Part shown: positions 39,710 to 48,573 of the stretch, in pieces
Layout of the letters: every line of letters starts with the position of its first letter
How positions within the stretch are numbered: position 1 is the stretch's first letter
Virus record (IMG/VR): IMGVR_UViG_3300009537_001827
Coordinates: 1-64,000 of that record
Length of the DNA stretch: 64,000 bases
Direction: 5' to 3' (one strand)
Origin: a virus
Notes under the pieces: generated by a model
Database searches by the model: none
Told to the model about the DNA's origin: nothing
What the model saw: only the letters and a program-made list of their open reading frames with translations
Position numbers and translations under genes: made by a program

Positions 39710-41538
39710 CCCGTGAACCTCACTCCAAGCGGCCTCTCATGGGAGGGACGAACGCCGCGAGCCACGGTGATGCTCGTCGTCCACGTACTCGTGAACGTGT
39801 GACCGACCTTCTGCACGATCCACGTCCCGTCCATGAAGCTCGCGAGGTTGAACAATTCAACGAGATCCCCCGGGCGGACGGATCTCGTTCCGAGCGTCGT
39901 GAAGCTCAGAGGCCAATTTGGCCGCCAGTACTGGTCCCGGGCTTCCTGATCCGGGTGATCGACGTTGAGCGCCCGAACTTCCTCGGTCGTCAAAAATCCG
40001 CCAGCAAGGAGAGCTTCGTAAGTCGCCACAACGCCGAATTGCTTCATCGCCTCGAAGACCTTCTCCTCCTCAGGCGTGAACGACGAGGATTCGGCCGGAC
40101 CGGTCCCACGGGCTCCCTGATCGTTCGCAATCTCCCAAGCCCGATACCGCGCCGCCAACTTCTCAGGATCCAGCGTCTCATAACTGAGCCCCCCTCTCGG
40201 GCCTCTCGTGGACATCTGAAACCTGACCGCGCCATCCGGCGTGAGTTCGTAATAGCCGCGAGCCGCCGGAGCCGCGAACACGAGATCCATGCTCATCTGC
40301 ACATCGAACATGGGCAGGATCGTCGGCTCGTTGAGATCCACGTCCTCGGGTCCGACGAAGTGCCGACGCTTCCCGTCCCCGAACTGTGTGTTGAAGACGA
40401 AAGAGATCCTCTTCACCTGCGACTGCATCGTCTGTTCCTGACGGAAGCGGATGAAGCGGCCCGTGATCCTGTCTCCAACGATGATCGGAGCCCCCGAAAC
40501 GGTCCTCGGGAGTGCCCCGGCCAGACCGACACCGACACCGCGTTGTATGCCGGTCATCGCACGCTGGTCGGGGTAGCCCGTGATAATCGTCGGCTCGGTC
40601 GATCCGGGCAGAATCACCCGGGCCTCGACCAGAGGATTATCGCTTCGAACTTCCTCGATCCAGACGTGCGCGTTGTTGTCCTTCGCGAGTTCGACGAGGA
40701 ACTGCCAATCCGTCTGATTCTCCTGAACGATCTGTCGGGGCTGACCGGTCAGCAGCTTGTCCGTGAAGATGTAAGGAACCTCGAAGAACAACGGGTCAAC
40801 ATCCACACCCAGAAGTGGAGCGTGCGTCTTGGTCACGATGTTCGAGACGATCTCCCCAAGCGTGATGACCCTGCGAGAGCCGCCCGCTCCATCGTCTTGC
40901 TCGCGACCCTGAGCCCACGAGCGATTGTAGACCTTCGCGAGATCCGGATTGCCTGTCGCGTTCGCTGTCTCCTGTGCGGCTTTCTGCCTGTCCTGTGTCT
41001 GGATCGCCGGGTAGAAGATCCGCCTGATGATGTTCCGGGTCAGCCTCCAGTTGACCGACTGAGCCGAGATCGTCACCCGCACGTCGCCAGAGTTGTCCAG
41101 CGAAGGACGGAGCGCCGTGATGATCCCCTCGAAAACGTAGCTCTGCTTCCGGAACTGCTCGCTGATGTACGATGCCTCAAACTTCACGGGCCGACCGTAC
41201 ATCGAGGCCCACGGACGTTTTTCGGGGTCGCCTCCGAAAACCTCCTCGGGATCTTCGATCAACCCTCCCGACATGAGGACCCGGGACCGGTCATCGAGCG
41301 TGAAATTGAGCGACCAGAGTTGATCGAGTCCCGTCTCGACCGACACCGCCCCTCGGAGCTTACTCGGGGGAAACGGTTCGGTTGTATAGCCGTCATCGAA
41401 TCGGACCGAAGGCCGCAATTCGGAGATTAGCGGACCGACCACAGGCTGCAAAAAATTCGACTGAAAATCCCGGGTGAAGAGAGCCTTGCCGAACCAGATG
41501 TTCCGGCGGATCTCAAGACCGGTAAAGATCGTAGGCAT
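39706..41538 (-). CDS. Baseplate hub protein (gpD / gp27-like)
   Basis: 610 residues, directly upstream of the spike as in most contractile systems. It has the hub-like parts VSVETGLDQLWSLNFTLDD and TNHAHVWIEE-type strands (KDNNAHVWIEEV), and a late MDGTWIVQKVGHTFTSTW segment common in late-control D proteins. The hub trimer closes the tube and carries the spike. Its length is larger than P2 gpD (about 390), with an extra middle region (about 390-520). Confidence 0.7.
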   Translation of the reverse strand: MPTIFTGLEIRRNIWFGKALFTRDFQSNFLQPVVGPLISELRPSVRFDDGYTTEPFPPSKLRGAVSVETGLDQLWSLNFTLDDRSRVLMSGGLIEDPEEVFGGDPEKRPWASMYGRPVKFEASYISEQFRKQSYVFEGIITALRPSLDNSGDVRVTISAQSVNWRLTRNIIRRIFYPAIQTQDRQKAAQETANATGNPDLAKVYNRSWAQGREQDDGAGGSRRVITLGEIVSNIVTKTHAPLLGVDVDPLFFEVPYIFTDKLLTGQPRQIVQENQTDWQFLVELAKDNNAHVWIEEVRSDNPLVEARVILPGSTEPTIITGYPDQRAMTGIQRGVGVGLAGALPRTVSGAPIIVGDRITGRFIRFRQEQTMQSQVKRISFVFNTQFGDGKRRHFVGPEDVDLNEPTILPMFDVQMSMDLVFAAPAARGYYELTPDGAVRFQMSTRGPRGGLSYETLDPEKLAARYRAWEIANDQGARGTGPAESSSFTPEEEKVFEAMKQFGVVATYEALLAGGFLTTEEVRALNVDHPDQEARDQYWRPNWPLSFTTLGTRSVRPGDLVELFNLASFMDGTWIVQKVGHTFTSTWTTSITVARGVRPSHERPLGVRFTG

Positions 41539-43418
41539 CAGCGAGACATACGGGGAATACCACCCTCAGGGACTCCGCGAGCCGCCCTGACTTTCTTTTC
41601 CCGCTCGGTATAGATATCCACCTGTTGATCCGCATGGGCCAGAGCGAGCACGGGATCGAGGACATCGACGACAACGGTCGTCACCTGACCCTCTGCTGTC
41701 TGATACGAAACCGAAGCCTCAGTCGTCCGCCCTCGCCGACGAGCCTCCGCAGTAATGATGTTCTCGACCTGTCGTGCAAGGTTCGGATCTCCGAGCGACA
41801 GACCCCGAGCCCGAGGAACATCGAGAGCACGAGCCGCTGCCATCGCCTCATTTCTACGGATGTCAATGCGTTCTGAGGCTTCTCTCTCATGTGCTTCCCT
41901 GCGCGAGCCTTCAAAGAGAGACCCCGGGCCTAATAGCGCGAACTCCGCCCCGCCAGTGATAAGGCCCTGCGCCCAATCCGGAAGCGTCGTCAATCCCTTG
42001 TTGATGAGCCCCCCAAGGATAAACGCGCCACCAATCGGGGCCAGCGGACCGGTGAGCAAAGCCATGCCCGCGAGGATAGAGAGGTTCGACCACCCTTCCT
42101 CATCGCTCGGGAGCGTGGCCCAAATATCGCTCATCAGCTTGCTGAAGTAGCTCGGGTCCGCCTCGGCATTCGCCGTGTCACTGGACGACAGCGAATGATG
42201 GATCTTGAGCAACGCGAGCCCACCGACGATGAGAGACGGACGGCGGAGCAACAGGCCAAGGACGACTCCACCCACGCCTCCGATGGCCGACATCCGCCTC
42301 TGCCACTCTTCATCTTTGAGCTTGCCAAGGAAATCCGCGATAGTACCGAAAGCCTTCTCCGCGAACAGTTCGATCCGGGTAATGAATCCAATGATCTCGG
42401 CAGTGACCGGGATGAGGAACCGGGTCCGGAAACGGTCCCCGTGTTCCGCGATGTCCTCGAAGCTCGTGCCGAATCTTTCGAGGATGAAGTCCACGAACCG
42501 AACGACCGAGCGGAGCGTCTCCGTGAGGATCTGACTGATACTCTGCCCGAGGGCCTGAATTGTCGGCCTCGCCCGCTGGATGAACTCCACTGCCTTCTCA
42601 AGTTGCGAGCGGAAGAAGTCGAAGAGCGGAGAACCGACCCCGGCAATCGTCTCCCGAAACTGCAAGAGGAGTTCGGCGAGCGCCTGCCGGAGTCCGACGA
42701 CGCTACGCTGCGAGCGTTCGAGAGTGTCGCCGTAGACTTCTCGGAACAGGGCATTCAGCGCCTCGACCCGACCCTGAAAATCCCCCGGCATCGTGGTCTG
42801 GATGATCTCCTGCAACCGCTCGAACGGCAGCGCCCGGAACGTCTCCTGTAACTGGAGCAGCGAGGAGGGATCGAGCGCGGACTGACGCAACGCGTTGACG
42901 ACATTCGTGACACCGCCCGCCGCCTGACCCGCCGCGATGATGCCCGAGGGATCGAACTGTGAGGCGTTGATGCCGATCTGAGACAACCCCTCGGCAATCG
43001 AATAGAGCTCCTGTCGAGGGATCCGAAGCTGGAGCGCCCACTTGTGAGCCCATCCCACCGTCTGCTCGGCGAACTGGTCGCTGCCCGTGAGGTTCGCGAG
43101 CCTCACGAGTTGCGACTCGACTCTGACACCCTCGTTGAATATCTCCGTAAGCTCGGTCTTCAGCTTACGAAGCGCGAGGAACCCCGTGATCGCCGCGCCC
43201 AGAGCGAGGAGTTTGTTCCGGAGTCCCTCGGATGCCTCCGCCGCCGTCCCCAGCGGTCGGGTAAGGATGTCTTTGACGACGCCCGCGCCTTTCTCCTTCA
43301 TCTCCTGAAGACGGTTGAGCATTCCGGTCACGGACTTGCTGATCGTGTCGGCGACCATACTCGCCCTATCCTGCAAGAAGACCTCGTAGACGGTCTGATT
43401 CGCCACGCCATTGGGCAT
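41538..43418 (-). CDS. Tail tape measure protein
   Basis: 626 residues. Long helices dominate (MVADTISKSVTGMLNRLQEM, VEFIQRARPTIQALGQSISQ) with hydrophobic segments in the second half (GGVVLGLLLRRPSLIVGGLA, LAGMALLTGPLAPIGGAFIL), as in tape measures that thread the tube and insert in the host membrane. The position right after the chaperone with frameshift is diagnostic. At about 0.15 nm per residue it would predict a rather short tail, near 95 nm, if the whole chain counts. Confidence 0.8.
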   Translation of the reverse strand: MPNGVANQTVYEVFLQDRASMVADTISKSVTGMLNRLQEMKEKGAGVVKDILTRPLGTAAEASEGLRNKLLALGAAITGFLALRKLKTELTEIFNEGVRVESQLVRLANLTGSDQFAEQTVGWAHKWALQLRIPRQELYSIAEGLSQIGINASQFDPSGIIAAGQAAGGVTNVVNALRQSALDPSSLLQLQETFRALPFERLQEIIQTTMPGDFQGRVEALNALFREVYGDTLERSQRSVVGLRQALAELLLQFRETIAGVGSPLFDFFRSQLEKAVEFIQRARPTIQALGQSISQILTETLRSVVRFVDFILERFGTSFEDIAEHGDRFRTRFLIPVTAEIIGFITRIELFAEKAFGTIADFLGKLKDEEWQRRMSAIGGVGGVVLGLLLRRPSLIVGGLALLKIHHSLSSSDTANAEADPSYFSKLMSDIWATLPSDEEGWSNLSILAGMALLTGPLAPIGGAFILGGLINKGLTTLPDWAQGLITGGAEFALLGPGSLFEGSRREAHEREASERIDIRRNEAMAAARALDVPRARGLSLGDPNLARQVENIITAEARRRGRTTEASVSYQTAEGQVTTVVVDVLDPVLALAHADQQVDIYTEREKKVRAARGVPEGGIPRMSR

Positions 43419-43738
43419 CAGGTCATTTCCTCAACAGGCCAATTTTTCGGTCGCATCTCAACTATCGTCTGAGTGATGGCGTCATCGACAGTCCCGCCTT
43501 CCTCTTGAGACGGCGATGACATCGCGCGATGGAATCCGTACTTCTGCTCTAGATGGTCCCTGTAACACCGCAAGAACAGAGCAATCCGGTCGCCTCTCGG
43601 CAACTCCGCAATCTCCTGACGTGTCAGGTTCAGGGTCTTGAGAATGTAGAATTCCTGCTCCGCGTAAGGATACCTGTTCTCATAGGGATCAACGTGGAGC
43701 AGGCCCGGCTCTACAATCCACGGAGCCGGAGTAAAGTA
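43418..43738 (-). CDS. Frameshift extension of the tail assembly chaperone
   Basis: A 106-codon open frame in the -1 frame of the chaperone gene, from TAC at 43738 to a stop overlapping the tape-measure start. It has no ATG or GTG at its beginning; TTG 43603 is the first plausible start and would cut off a clearly protein-like part (APWIVEPGLLHVDPYENRYP, YAEQEFYILKTLNLTRQEIA). It is probably made only as the C-terminal part of a fusion through the slippery site at 43738-43744, as with lambda G-T and P2 E-E'. Confidence 0.7.
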   Translation of the reverse strand, partial: YFTPAPWIVEPGLLHVDPYENRYPYAEQEFYILKTLNLTRQEIAELPRGDRIALFLRCYRDHLEQKYGFHRAMSSPSQEEGGTVDDAITQTIVEMRPKNWPVEEMT

Positions 43739-44610
43739 GGGTTTAGCCCCGTGAGTTCCTCCATCCCGCAGGCCGTGCAGCGCACGAGCAGATCCCTGTC
43801 GAGTCTCGGCAGGTAATCGTAGACGTATGTCTGGAGCTTCAGCACGTCCCTCGCGGTCAAGTCCTCGATGATATTGTCCCCGAGGAACGACTTCATCTCC
43901 GAGGGCATCACGACCTGTTGGTCTTCGGCGACTAATTCGACGGCCGAACGAGAGAGGACCTTGTTGTCGAACTTCTCCCGGTCACTCATCGTTACCCGTT
44001 CGGTCTGAAGCAACCCCGCCATCGTTGGCATCTCCATCGTGTAGTACTTCCAGACGACAGAGGAATACTGCGAGAAAGGCTCGGTCTTCCACGACCGTCC
44101 CCTATCGAGTTCGACCGTTACGACAGGGCTGAATTCCTCTCCGCCGTCCGGGAACTTCAGGATCTCCATCTTCGACAGGTAGAACTCCGCCTTCTGTCGG
44201 GACTCGCACGTCGGGCACTGCCACTGAGACTCGACGACTTCTCCGTAACTGTGAATCTGCCCAGCGAGCAACAGATACTCACCGTCCGAGAGGTACAACC
44301 CTTCGAGGATCTTCGGCACCTGCTTGAATCCGGACTCCTTGAATGGCCCGTAAATCTCGTGCTCTCCAATGCTCTCCAGACCGAGAGCGATCATCCGCAA
44401 CATGAAGATGGTCGGACTGACCTTCTTCCGGTCACGAGCGACCCGCAGATCCATCGCGGTATGCTCATGCGGCTCGAAACGACGCACCCTGCCGTTCCGG
44501 GTTTTCAGCCCGACGGGTAAGAGATTGTCGAATGTGCCTTGAACGGTCGGAGGAGGAGGAATGATGGGACTTGGTGATTCGCCCCGAGAGGTCTTTTGAG
44601 TCGCGGACAT
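43711..44610 (-). CDS. Tail assembly chaperone (short form) with zinc site
   Basis: 299 residues. The N-terminus is Pro-rich (SPSPIIPPPPTVQGTFDNLL). The body has YGEVVESQWQCPTCESRQKA and, near the end, LLVRCTACGMEELTG: two C-x2-C pairs that could hold one zinc. Large myoviruses encode a similar protein (T4 gp26-like group) before the tape measure. The reading frame ends at 43711, but the -1 frame continues for 106 codons, so a longer fused product is likely. Confidence 0.65.
   Translation of the reverse strand: MSATQKTSRGESPSPIIPPPPTVQGTFDNLLPVGLKTRNGRVRRFEPHEHTAMDLRVARDRKKVSPTIFMLRMIALGLESIGEHEIYGPFKESGFKQVPKILEGLYLSDGEYLLLAGQIHSYGEVVESQWQCPTCESRQKAEFYLSKMEILKFPDGGEEFSPVVTVELDRGRSWKTEPFSQYSSVVWKYYTMEMPTMAGLLQTERVTMSDREKFDNKVLSRSAVELVAEDQQVVMPSEMKSFLGDNIIEDLTARDVLKLQTYVYDYLPRLDRDLLVRCTACGMEELTGLNPTLLRLRGL
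43738..43744 (-). other. Candidate -1 slippery site
   Basis: The heptamer AAACCCT in the chaperone frame reads A AAC CCT, exactly the X-XXY-YYZ pattern of -1 frameshift sites. Slippage joins ...LTGLNP to the downstream frame beginning YFTPAPW. It is placed 9 codons before the zero-frame stop and just upstream of the tape-measure gene. Confidence 0.65.
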
Positions 44611-44706
44611 ACGACCCCTCCTTCTGAGGTAATGATTAAACGAGCAGCGTTAGACGTGTGTTTCCATGCTCCCCTTAAGCTACCGCCTGTACTGTGAATG
44701 GCAACC

Positions 44707-45171
44707 CTACGCGGCCTGCCCGACTTCCTCCCAATAGTCCACCGAGACATTGTAGGTGACATCGAATCCGGTCCCGGCATTCTTGTTGAGGTTCGGCGGC
44801 GTCTCCGTGTGGAAGAGAAGCCCGGTGAACCGGTAGCGGAATTCCACCACGCCACGATGGTACTTCGTCACCACGCCGGAGAACTTCGTCCCGTTCTCGA
44901 TGGCCGCGTTCACGAACTCCCGAATCTGCCCGTCGTTCGGATCGAGCGGGTCTCGTTGACGGGTGAACCTCAACTCAGAGAAGCTCTTCGCATTGTTGGT
45001 GAACGTGTACTCCAGTCCCGTCCCGCCATCGGACCGGGTATTCGTTCCAACCGAGCGACCGAATCCAGTGATCTGCGAGAACGAGGCGAACGGGACGCCC
45101 TCGATCTCGACAAGCCACTGGTTGATCGCCATGTAGTCTTGCGGAGCCTGAATTGCTTCAAGCGGCGTCAT
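44707..45171 (-). CDS. Tail tube protein (gp19-like)
   Basis: 154 residues. The pattern AINQWLVEIEGVPFASFSQI, TGFGRSVGTN and the strands GVVEFRYRFTGLLFHTETPP and GFDVTYNVSVDYWEEVG are the signature of the T4 gp19/Hcp-like tube family (first strand, 'F-x-x-I-T-G-F' loop, last strand). It is the inner tube through which DNA passes. It stands directly after the sheath gene. Confidence 0.88.
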   Translation of the reverse strand: MTPLEAIQAPQDYMAINQWLVEIEGVPFASFSQITGFGRSVGTNTRSDGGTGLEYTFTNNAKSFSELRFTRQRDPLDPNDGQIREFVNAAIENGTKFSGVVTKYHRGVVEFRYRFTGLLFHTETPPNLNKNAGTGFDVTYNVSVDYWEEVGQAA

Positions 45172-45201
45172 GCTCTCTCTCCTTCCTGATTAGGGGAATC
45201 C

Positions 45202-45225
45202 CCCGGAGGGCCGTAGCCCTCCGGG
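45202..45225 (-). promoter_or_regulatory. Strong hairpin with UACG tetraloop between sheath and tube
   Basis: CCCGGAGGGC pairs perfectly with GCCCTCCGGG over 10 bp. In the minus-strand RNA the loop is UACG closed by C-G, an extra-stable UNCG tetraloop. No U tract follows, so it is not a normal terminator. It may protect or process the mRNA, adjusting the amounts of sheath and tube proteins. Confidence 0.55.
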
Positions 45226-45258
45226 ACCAAGAGGCTCTCAACGTCCTCAAGGGATGAC

Positions 45259-47121
45259 TCAGACCGTCGATTCGGTGATGAGGATACCGTCCCGCGTCTG
45301 CTGAAGGTTGACCTCGATCAACTCCGCGATCTCGACGAAGCGGAGCGTGATATCCACCACAAGCTTCCGCTGATTGACCACGGAGATCGTATTGTTCTCC
45401 TCGTCGCACTTAATGGCCACGTTGTTATCGTAACCGCCCCGAGTCTCGAACATCCCGGCGTTGTAGAGGGTCTGGAAGAACGCGCTGAGCACATCCCTCG
45501 CCCTCGTCCGGGTCGTATCGTTGTTTGGCTCCTGTTCGAGGAAGCCGAGGTTGTTAAGCAGCGAGTCTCGAATAAAGTTCAGCGACCGTCGGATGTGGAC
45601 GCTGTAGTTCGGGCTCGCGCTCGAAGTCGTGCGCGATGTCCGGATCACGAAGCCACGACCCGGGACGAACATGACCGCATTGATCCCGATGTCGTGAACG
45701 AGCCGTTCAAGCTGCGTGTCGCTGAGCTTCCGGAACTCGATCTCCAGAAGATCCCGGAGAGTGATATCGAGCCCGGCAGGGGCGATGTGCGGGTAGAGAC
45801 TCTTCGTCAACATCCTGCGAATGTACCCCGCACCGATAACGTGACCGACATTCGGAATCCAGACACGGCCGCCAACCTCGTTATCGACCTGAACCCATCC
45901 CCGGTAACCCGAAGCGAAAGACTTCTGTTTCACGATGAGCGGCGTCCACACATCCTCCAGAGTATCGAGCGTCAGCCCAAAATCGGTGGACCAGACCGCC
46001 ACGCAATCCGCTCGGGAAGAGCAGTACTCCTCCAGAACTTTCGCGAAATCCACGCTTGTCAGGTCGGCAGTCGTGAGCATCTGAACATCCTCGCCATCGA
46101 AGGCGTAGACACCCGTTCCCGCCGACTCTGTTCCCGTGAACTCGGAGAGCCCCGGGTCGGTCCCGTCCGCTCCGCCCAGCAACGGTTCGAGCGTGACCGG
46201 ATTCGGCATCCCGTTATCCGGGTCAGTGTTCTGGACCCAGATGTAGTCCGACCCAAGATCCGGAGAGTTGACAAAGGCCACGAAGTCCGACACGTTGTCG
46301 AACGTCTCGCGGACCTGATTCTCACCGTTCACAACCTCGACGATCTCGATGTCCCGGTTGTACTCCGCCCCCGCAGATGGAGTGACGTTGAGTCGGATGT
46401 TGTTCCCCCACTCACCCGGATCGGGTCGCCCTCTCTGACCGCCCTGAACGATAGGATCGACTGCTGCCGCACGCGGCGCGGTGACGAAGAGCGTCACCAC
46501 CACCGTCTCGGTGATATTGTCGGGAAGCTGGATCCCCGCGTAGTTCACTGTGAAGAGCAACGAAGCGGCGAGCGCCACGGGAACCGCGTTCACGGTCAGG
46601 GTTACAAGACTCGTCGGAGTGGCAAGCACCCCGCGATTGACCGCATCGCACAACTCCGCAGAAGAGAGCACGTTATCGTAGACCTCGGTCCTCGTCGGAG
46701 CACCGGCATCCTTGAAGGTGAACTTCTGCCCGATGTTCGTTCCCGTCCCGATGGTCACGGTGTAGTTGTTCGGGTTCCCAATGCTCCCGGTCGCCTCGAA
46801 CTGCGTGTCATCCGAAACCAGAATGGCTTCGGCTTCGTCTGAGCCCGCGCCCACCACACGACTCACGAACAATCTCGCACCGAAGGGAGCCGCGTTGCGG
46901 AACAGTCCTCGTATCGCCAGAGCCCCGTAACGTCCCTTGCTCGGCTGAGGGTCGCCAAAGCGGAGCCTTGCCTCCGAATCGGACGCGACCTCGACGGGTG
47001 TGTTCACGGGTCCGCGTTTGCTCTCAACCAGTATGCCTGTGTTCGTGATATCTGCGGGGATGATCGCAGGCCCGGTCGCAGCAGGACGCTCAATGACCCG
47101 AACGCCAATCGGTTGACTCAC
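45259..47121 (-). CDS. Tail sheath protein
   Basis: 620 residues. It starts IGVRVIERPAATGPAIIPAD and NTGILVESKRGPVNTPVEVA, the sheath opening, and shows SDSEARLRFGDPQPSKGRYG, the later GNRRVWV-like GRVWIPNVGHVIGAGYI and the C-terminal FINTVRDSLL-like SLNFIRDSLLNNLGFLEQEP followed by helices and a last strand. These parts form the interlocked outer cylinder that contracts. The length is normal for large myoviruses. Confidence 0.9.
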   Translation of the reverse strand: MSQPIGVRVIERPAATGPAIIPADITNTGILVESKRGPVNTPVEVASDSEARLRFGDPQPSKGRYGALAIRGLFRNAAPFGARLFVSRVVGAGSDEAEAILVSDDTQFEATGSIGNPNNYTVTIGTGTNIGQKFTFKDAGAPTRTEVYDNVLSSAELCDAVNRGVLATPTSLVTLTVNAVPVALAASLLFTVNYAGIQLPDNITETVVVTLFVTAPRAAAVDPIVQGGQRGRPDPGEWGNNIRLNVTPSAGAEYNRDIEIVEVVNGENQVRETFDNVSDFVAFVNSPDLGSDYIWVQNTDPDNGMPNPVTLEPLLGGADGTDPGLSEFTGTESAGTGVYAFDGEDVQMLTTADLTSVDFAKVLEEYCSSRADCVAVWSTDFGLTLDTLEDVWTPLIVKQKSFASGYRGWVQVDNEVGGRVWIPNVGHVIGAGYIRRMLTKSLYPHIAPAGLDITLRDLLEIEFRKLSDTQLERLVHDIGINAVMFVPGRGFVIRTSRTTSSASPNYSVHIRRSLNFIRDSLLNNLGFLEQEPNNDTTRTRARDVLSAFFQTLYNAGMFETRGGYDNNVAIKCDEENNTISVVNQRKLVVDITLRFVEIAELIEVNLQQTRDGILITESTV

Positions 47122-47136
47122 TTTATTCCTCCTTCA

Positions 47137-47535
47137 TTACGCTTTGACTTCCACGCGCCCCAGAAGCGCGAGATCGTTGAAGTGGGGACTGTCTAATACG
47201 TCCAGATGATCCTTCGGAATCCGGGTCCACTTCGGAGTCACGACAAACGACTTCGGAGCGCCGCCCCCCACCCGATAGTTGATCGTAAGCGGTTGGCTCC
47301 AACACGCCCGAATGAAGACCTCGACATCCGGTTCCTCGGGTATCTCGGGACGAACGAGCACGAAGACCTCCCTGAGCTTCTCTACTGCCTCCTCAGAGAC
47401 GCCCGGGACCGAGAACGATCCATCGATGAGAGCGCCGACAAGAGCCTCCCTGTTCGGATACACATCCTCGATCTTTTTCGCAGTCGCCATGCCGACGCCC
47501 TTGATATCGACAAGCTCCGCACGGAACTCAGGCAT
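47137..47535 (-). CDS. HhH-containing tail-region protein
   Basis: 132 residues. A helix-hairpin-helix motif is visible near the N-terminus (LVDIKGVGMATAKKIEDVYP). The C-terminal half is beta-rich and ends RIPKDHLDVLDSPHFNDLAL, resembling the end of the protein at 48574. HhH motifs usually contact DNA backbone, which is unexpected between sheath and neck genes. Perhaps it touches the last DNA segment in the neck, or the motif has been reused for protein binding. Confidence 0.6.
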   Translation of the reverse strand: MPEFRAELVDIKGVGMATAKKIEDVYPNREALVGALIDGSFSVPGVSEEAVEKLREVFVLVRPEIPEEPDVEVFIRACWSQPLTINYRVGGGAPKSFVVTPKWTRIPKDHLDVLDSPHFNDLALLGRVEVKA

Positions 47536-47536
47536 C

Positions 47537-48214
47537 TCAGAACTCCTTCACCATGATTTCGCTCTGAAGCTCACCACCCAGACTCCTCCACGAGAGATTC
47601 GCGCACCAAGAGAGTATCGTCGCTTCCTTCATTGCCTCGACATCCTCTGGCTGAAGCGCCTTGCCGAAGAGTGCGATGTTCTGGATCGTGAATTGAAAAT
47701 CCCTCCGATAAACTGGCTCACTCCGGAAATGCGATGAATTGATCGTTTCGAGCAGCACCGTCCGGGTGACCTCGTTTGGAGGATCGAGGTCCATGTAACG
47801 AACGCCATTCTTCTTCGAGAAGACACCGTGCAGGATGTCCCACGCGACATCCTCGAATTGACGATCAAACTCCGAGTACAACGAGATGGTCCATGTGAAG
47901 TCGTACCACTCCGGGGCCTCCCGATAAAGGATGCTTCCATCGGACAGGACGAACTTCACCGGAACGGATCGTGTGACAAGCTGACTGGCAATCGAGTATC
48001 CGCCGAAGTAGAGCACAATCAACGGATAATTCACGGGAGGATCATCCCGGAACGCCCGATTGAACCAGTACACCGCCACATCCGTCTCCACCGGATCGGT
48101 AGGACGTGTGATGCGACGAATGTCTACACCGCCGCGATCACTGCCAGCGGCCGGGTGTGTGACCAGAAGGTCCCACACACGATCACTAAGCTGCCACGGA
48201 GTGTAGATCGGCAC
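47537..48214 (-). CDS. Neck or tail completion protein
   Basis: 225 residues from the GTG at 48214; a longer frame would overlap the gene upstream by 68 bp. Mixed alpha/beta: YTPWQLSDRVWDLLVTHPAA, PVNYPLIVLYFGGYSIASQL, WYDFTWTISLYSEFDRQFED. The last pattern resembles tail terminator and neck proteins that make a ring at the sheath top. Position right before the sheath genes fits this. No family is certain. Confidence 0.5.
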   Translation of the reverse strand: MPIYTPWQLSDRVWDLLVTHPAAGSDRGGVDIRRITRPTDPVETDVAVYWFNRAFRDDPPVNYPLIVLYFGGYSIASQLVTRSVPVKFVLSDGSILYREAPEWYDFTWTISLYSEFDRQFEDVAWDILHGVFSKKNGVRYMDLDPPNEVTRTVLLETINSSHFRSEPVYRRDFQFTIQNIALFGKALQPEDVEAMKEATILSWCANLSWRSLGGELQSEIMVKEF

Positions 48215-48215
48215 T

Positions 48216-48545
48216 TCAGACCACGGGCTCGTTCCGGGCGGCCCACAGGAAGACCAGCGTGCCACCGCTCGTGTCTGTGCCACCTGCGTTGTTGACCGTA
48301 TCTGCCGCCGTGATTCCCTTGCCTGTCCCCTCGAATTCGCTCGTGATGTCCGTCAGAGCCGGACCCGCAGGAGCATGATAGAACACGGCCACCAGATCAT
48401 CGTCCGCACGCACTCCGGAGACGGTGTGATCGCCCGCCGCTCCACCCGCGATGATCTTCGCCTGAAGTCCGACATCCGGAGGGAACTCCCCACCGGACCA
48501 CGCACTCAGGTCACCCTTATTCGCTGCTGCACCGGACCAAGGCAT
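48216..48545 (-). CDS. Small Gly/Ala-rich virion protein
   Basis: 109 residues, low in Lys and rich in Gly, Ala, Asp and Thr (KIIAGGAAGDHTVSGVRADD, NNAGGTDTSGGTLVFLWAAR). It appears as a small beta sandwich and could decorate the head or tail. Its size and composition resemble the proteins at 60152 and 49063. No family recognised. Confidence 0.45.
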   Translation of the reverse strand: MPWSGAAANKGDLSAWSGGEFPPDVGLQAKIIAGGAAGDHTVSGVRADDDLVAVFYHAPAGPALTDITSEFEGTGKGITAADTVNNAGGTDTSGGTLVFLWAARNEPVV

Positions 48546-48573
48546 CTCTTTTACCCCTCTCTGTTGTGTTCGG

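Noticed and set aside
39739-41430. A 563-codon plus-strand open frame opposite the hub gene
   Set aside because: It mirrors the minus-strand hub gene, has no ribosome site and is extremely rich in Arg, Asp and Pro, typical of the antisense of a GC-rich gene. The same holds for the other long plus-strand frames (e.g. 24314-25570, 55303-56523, 45595-46842).
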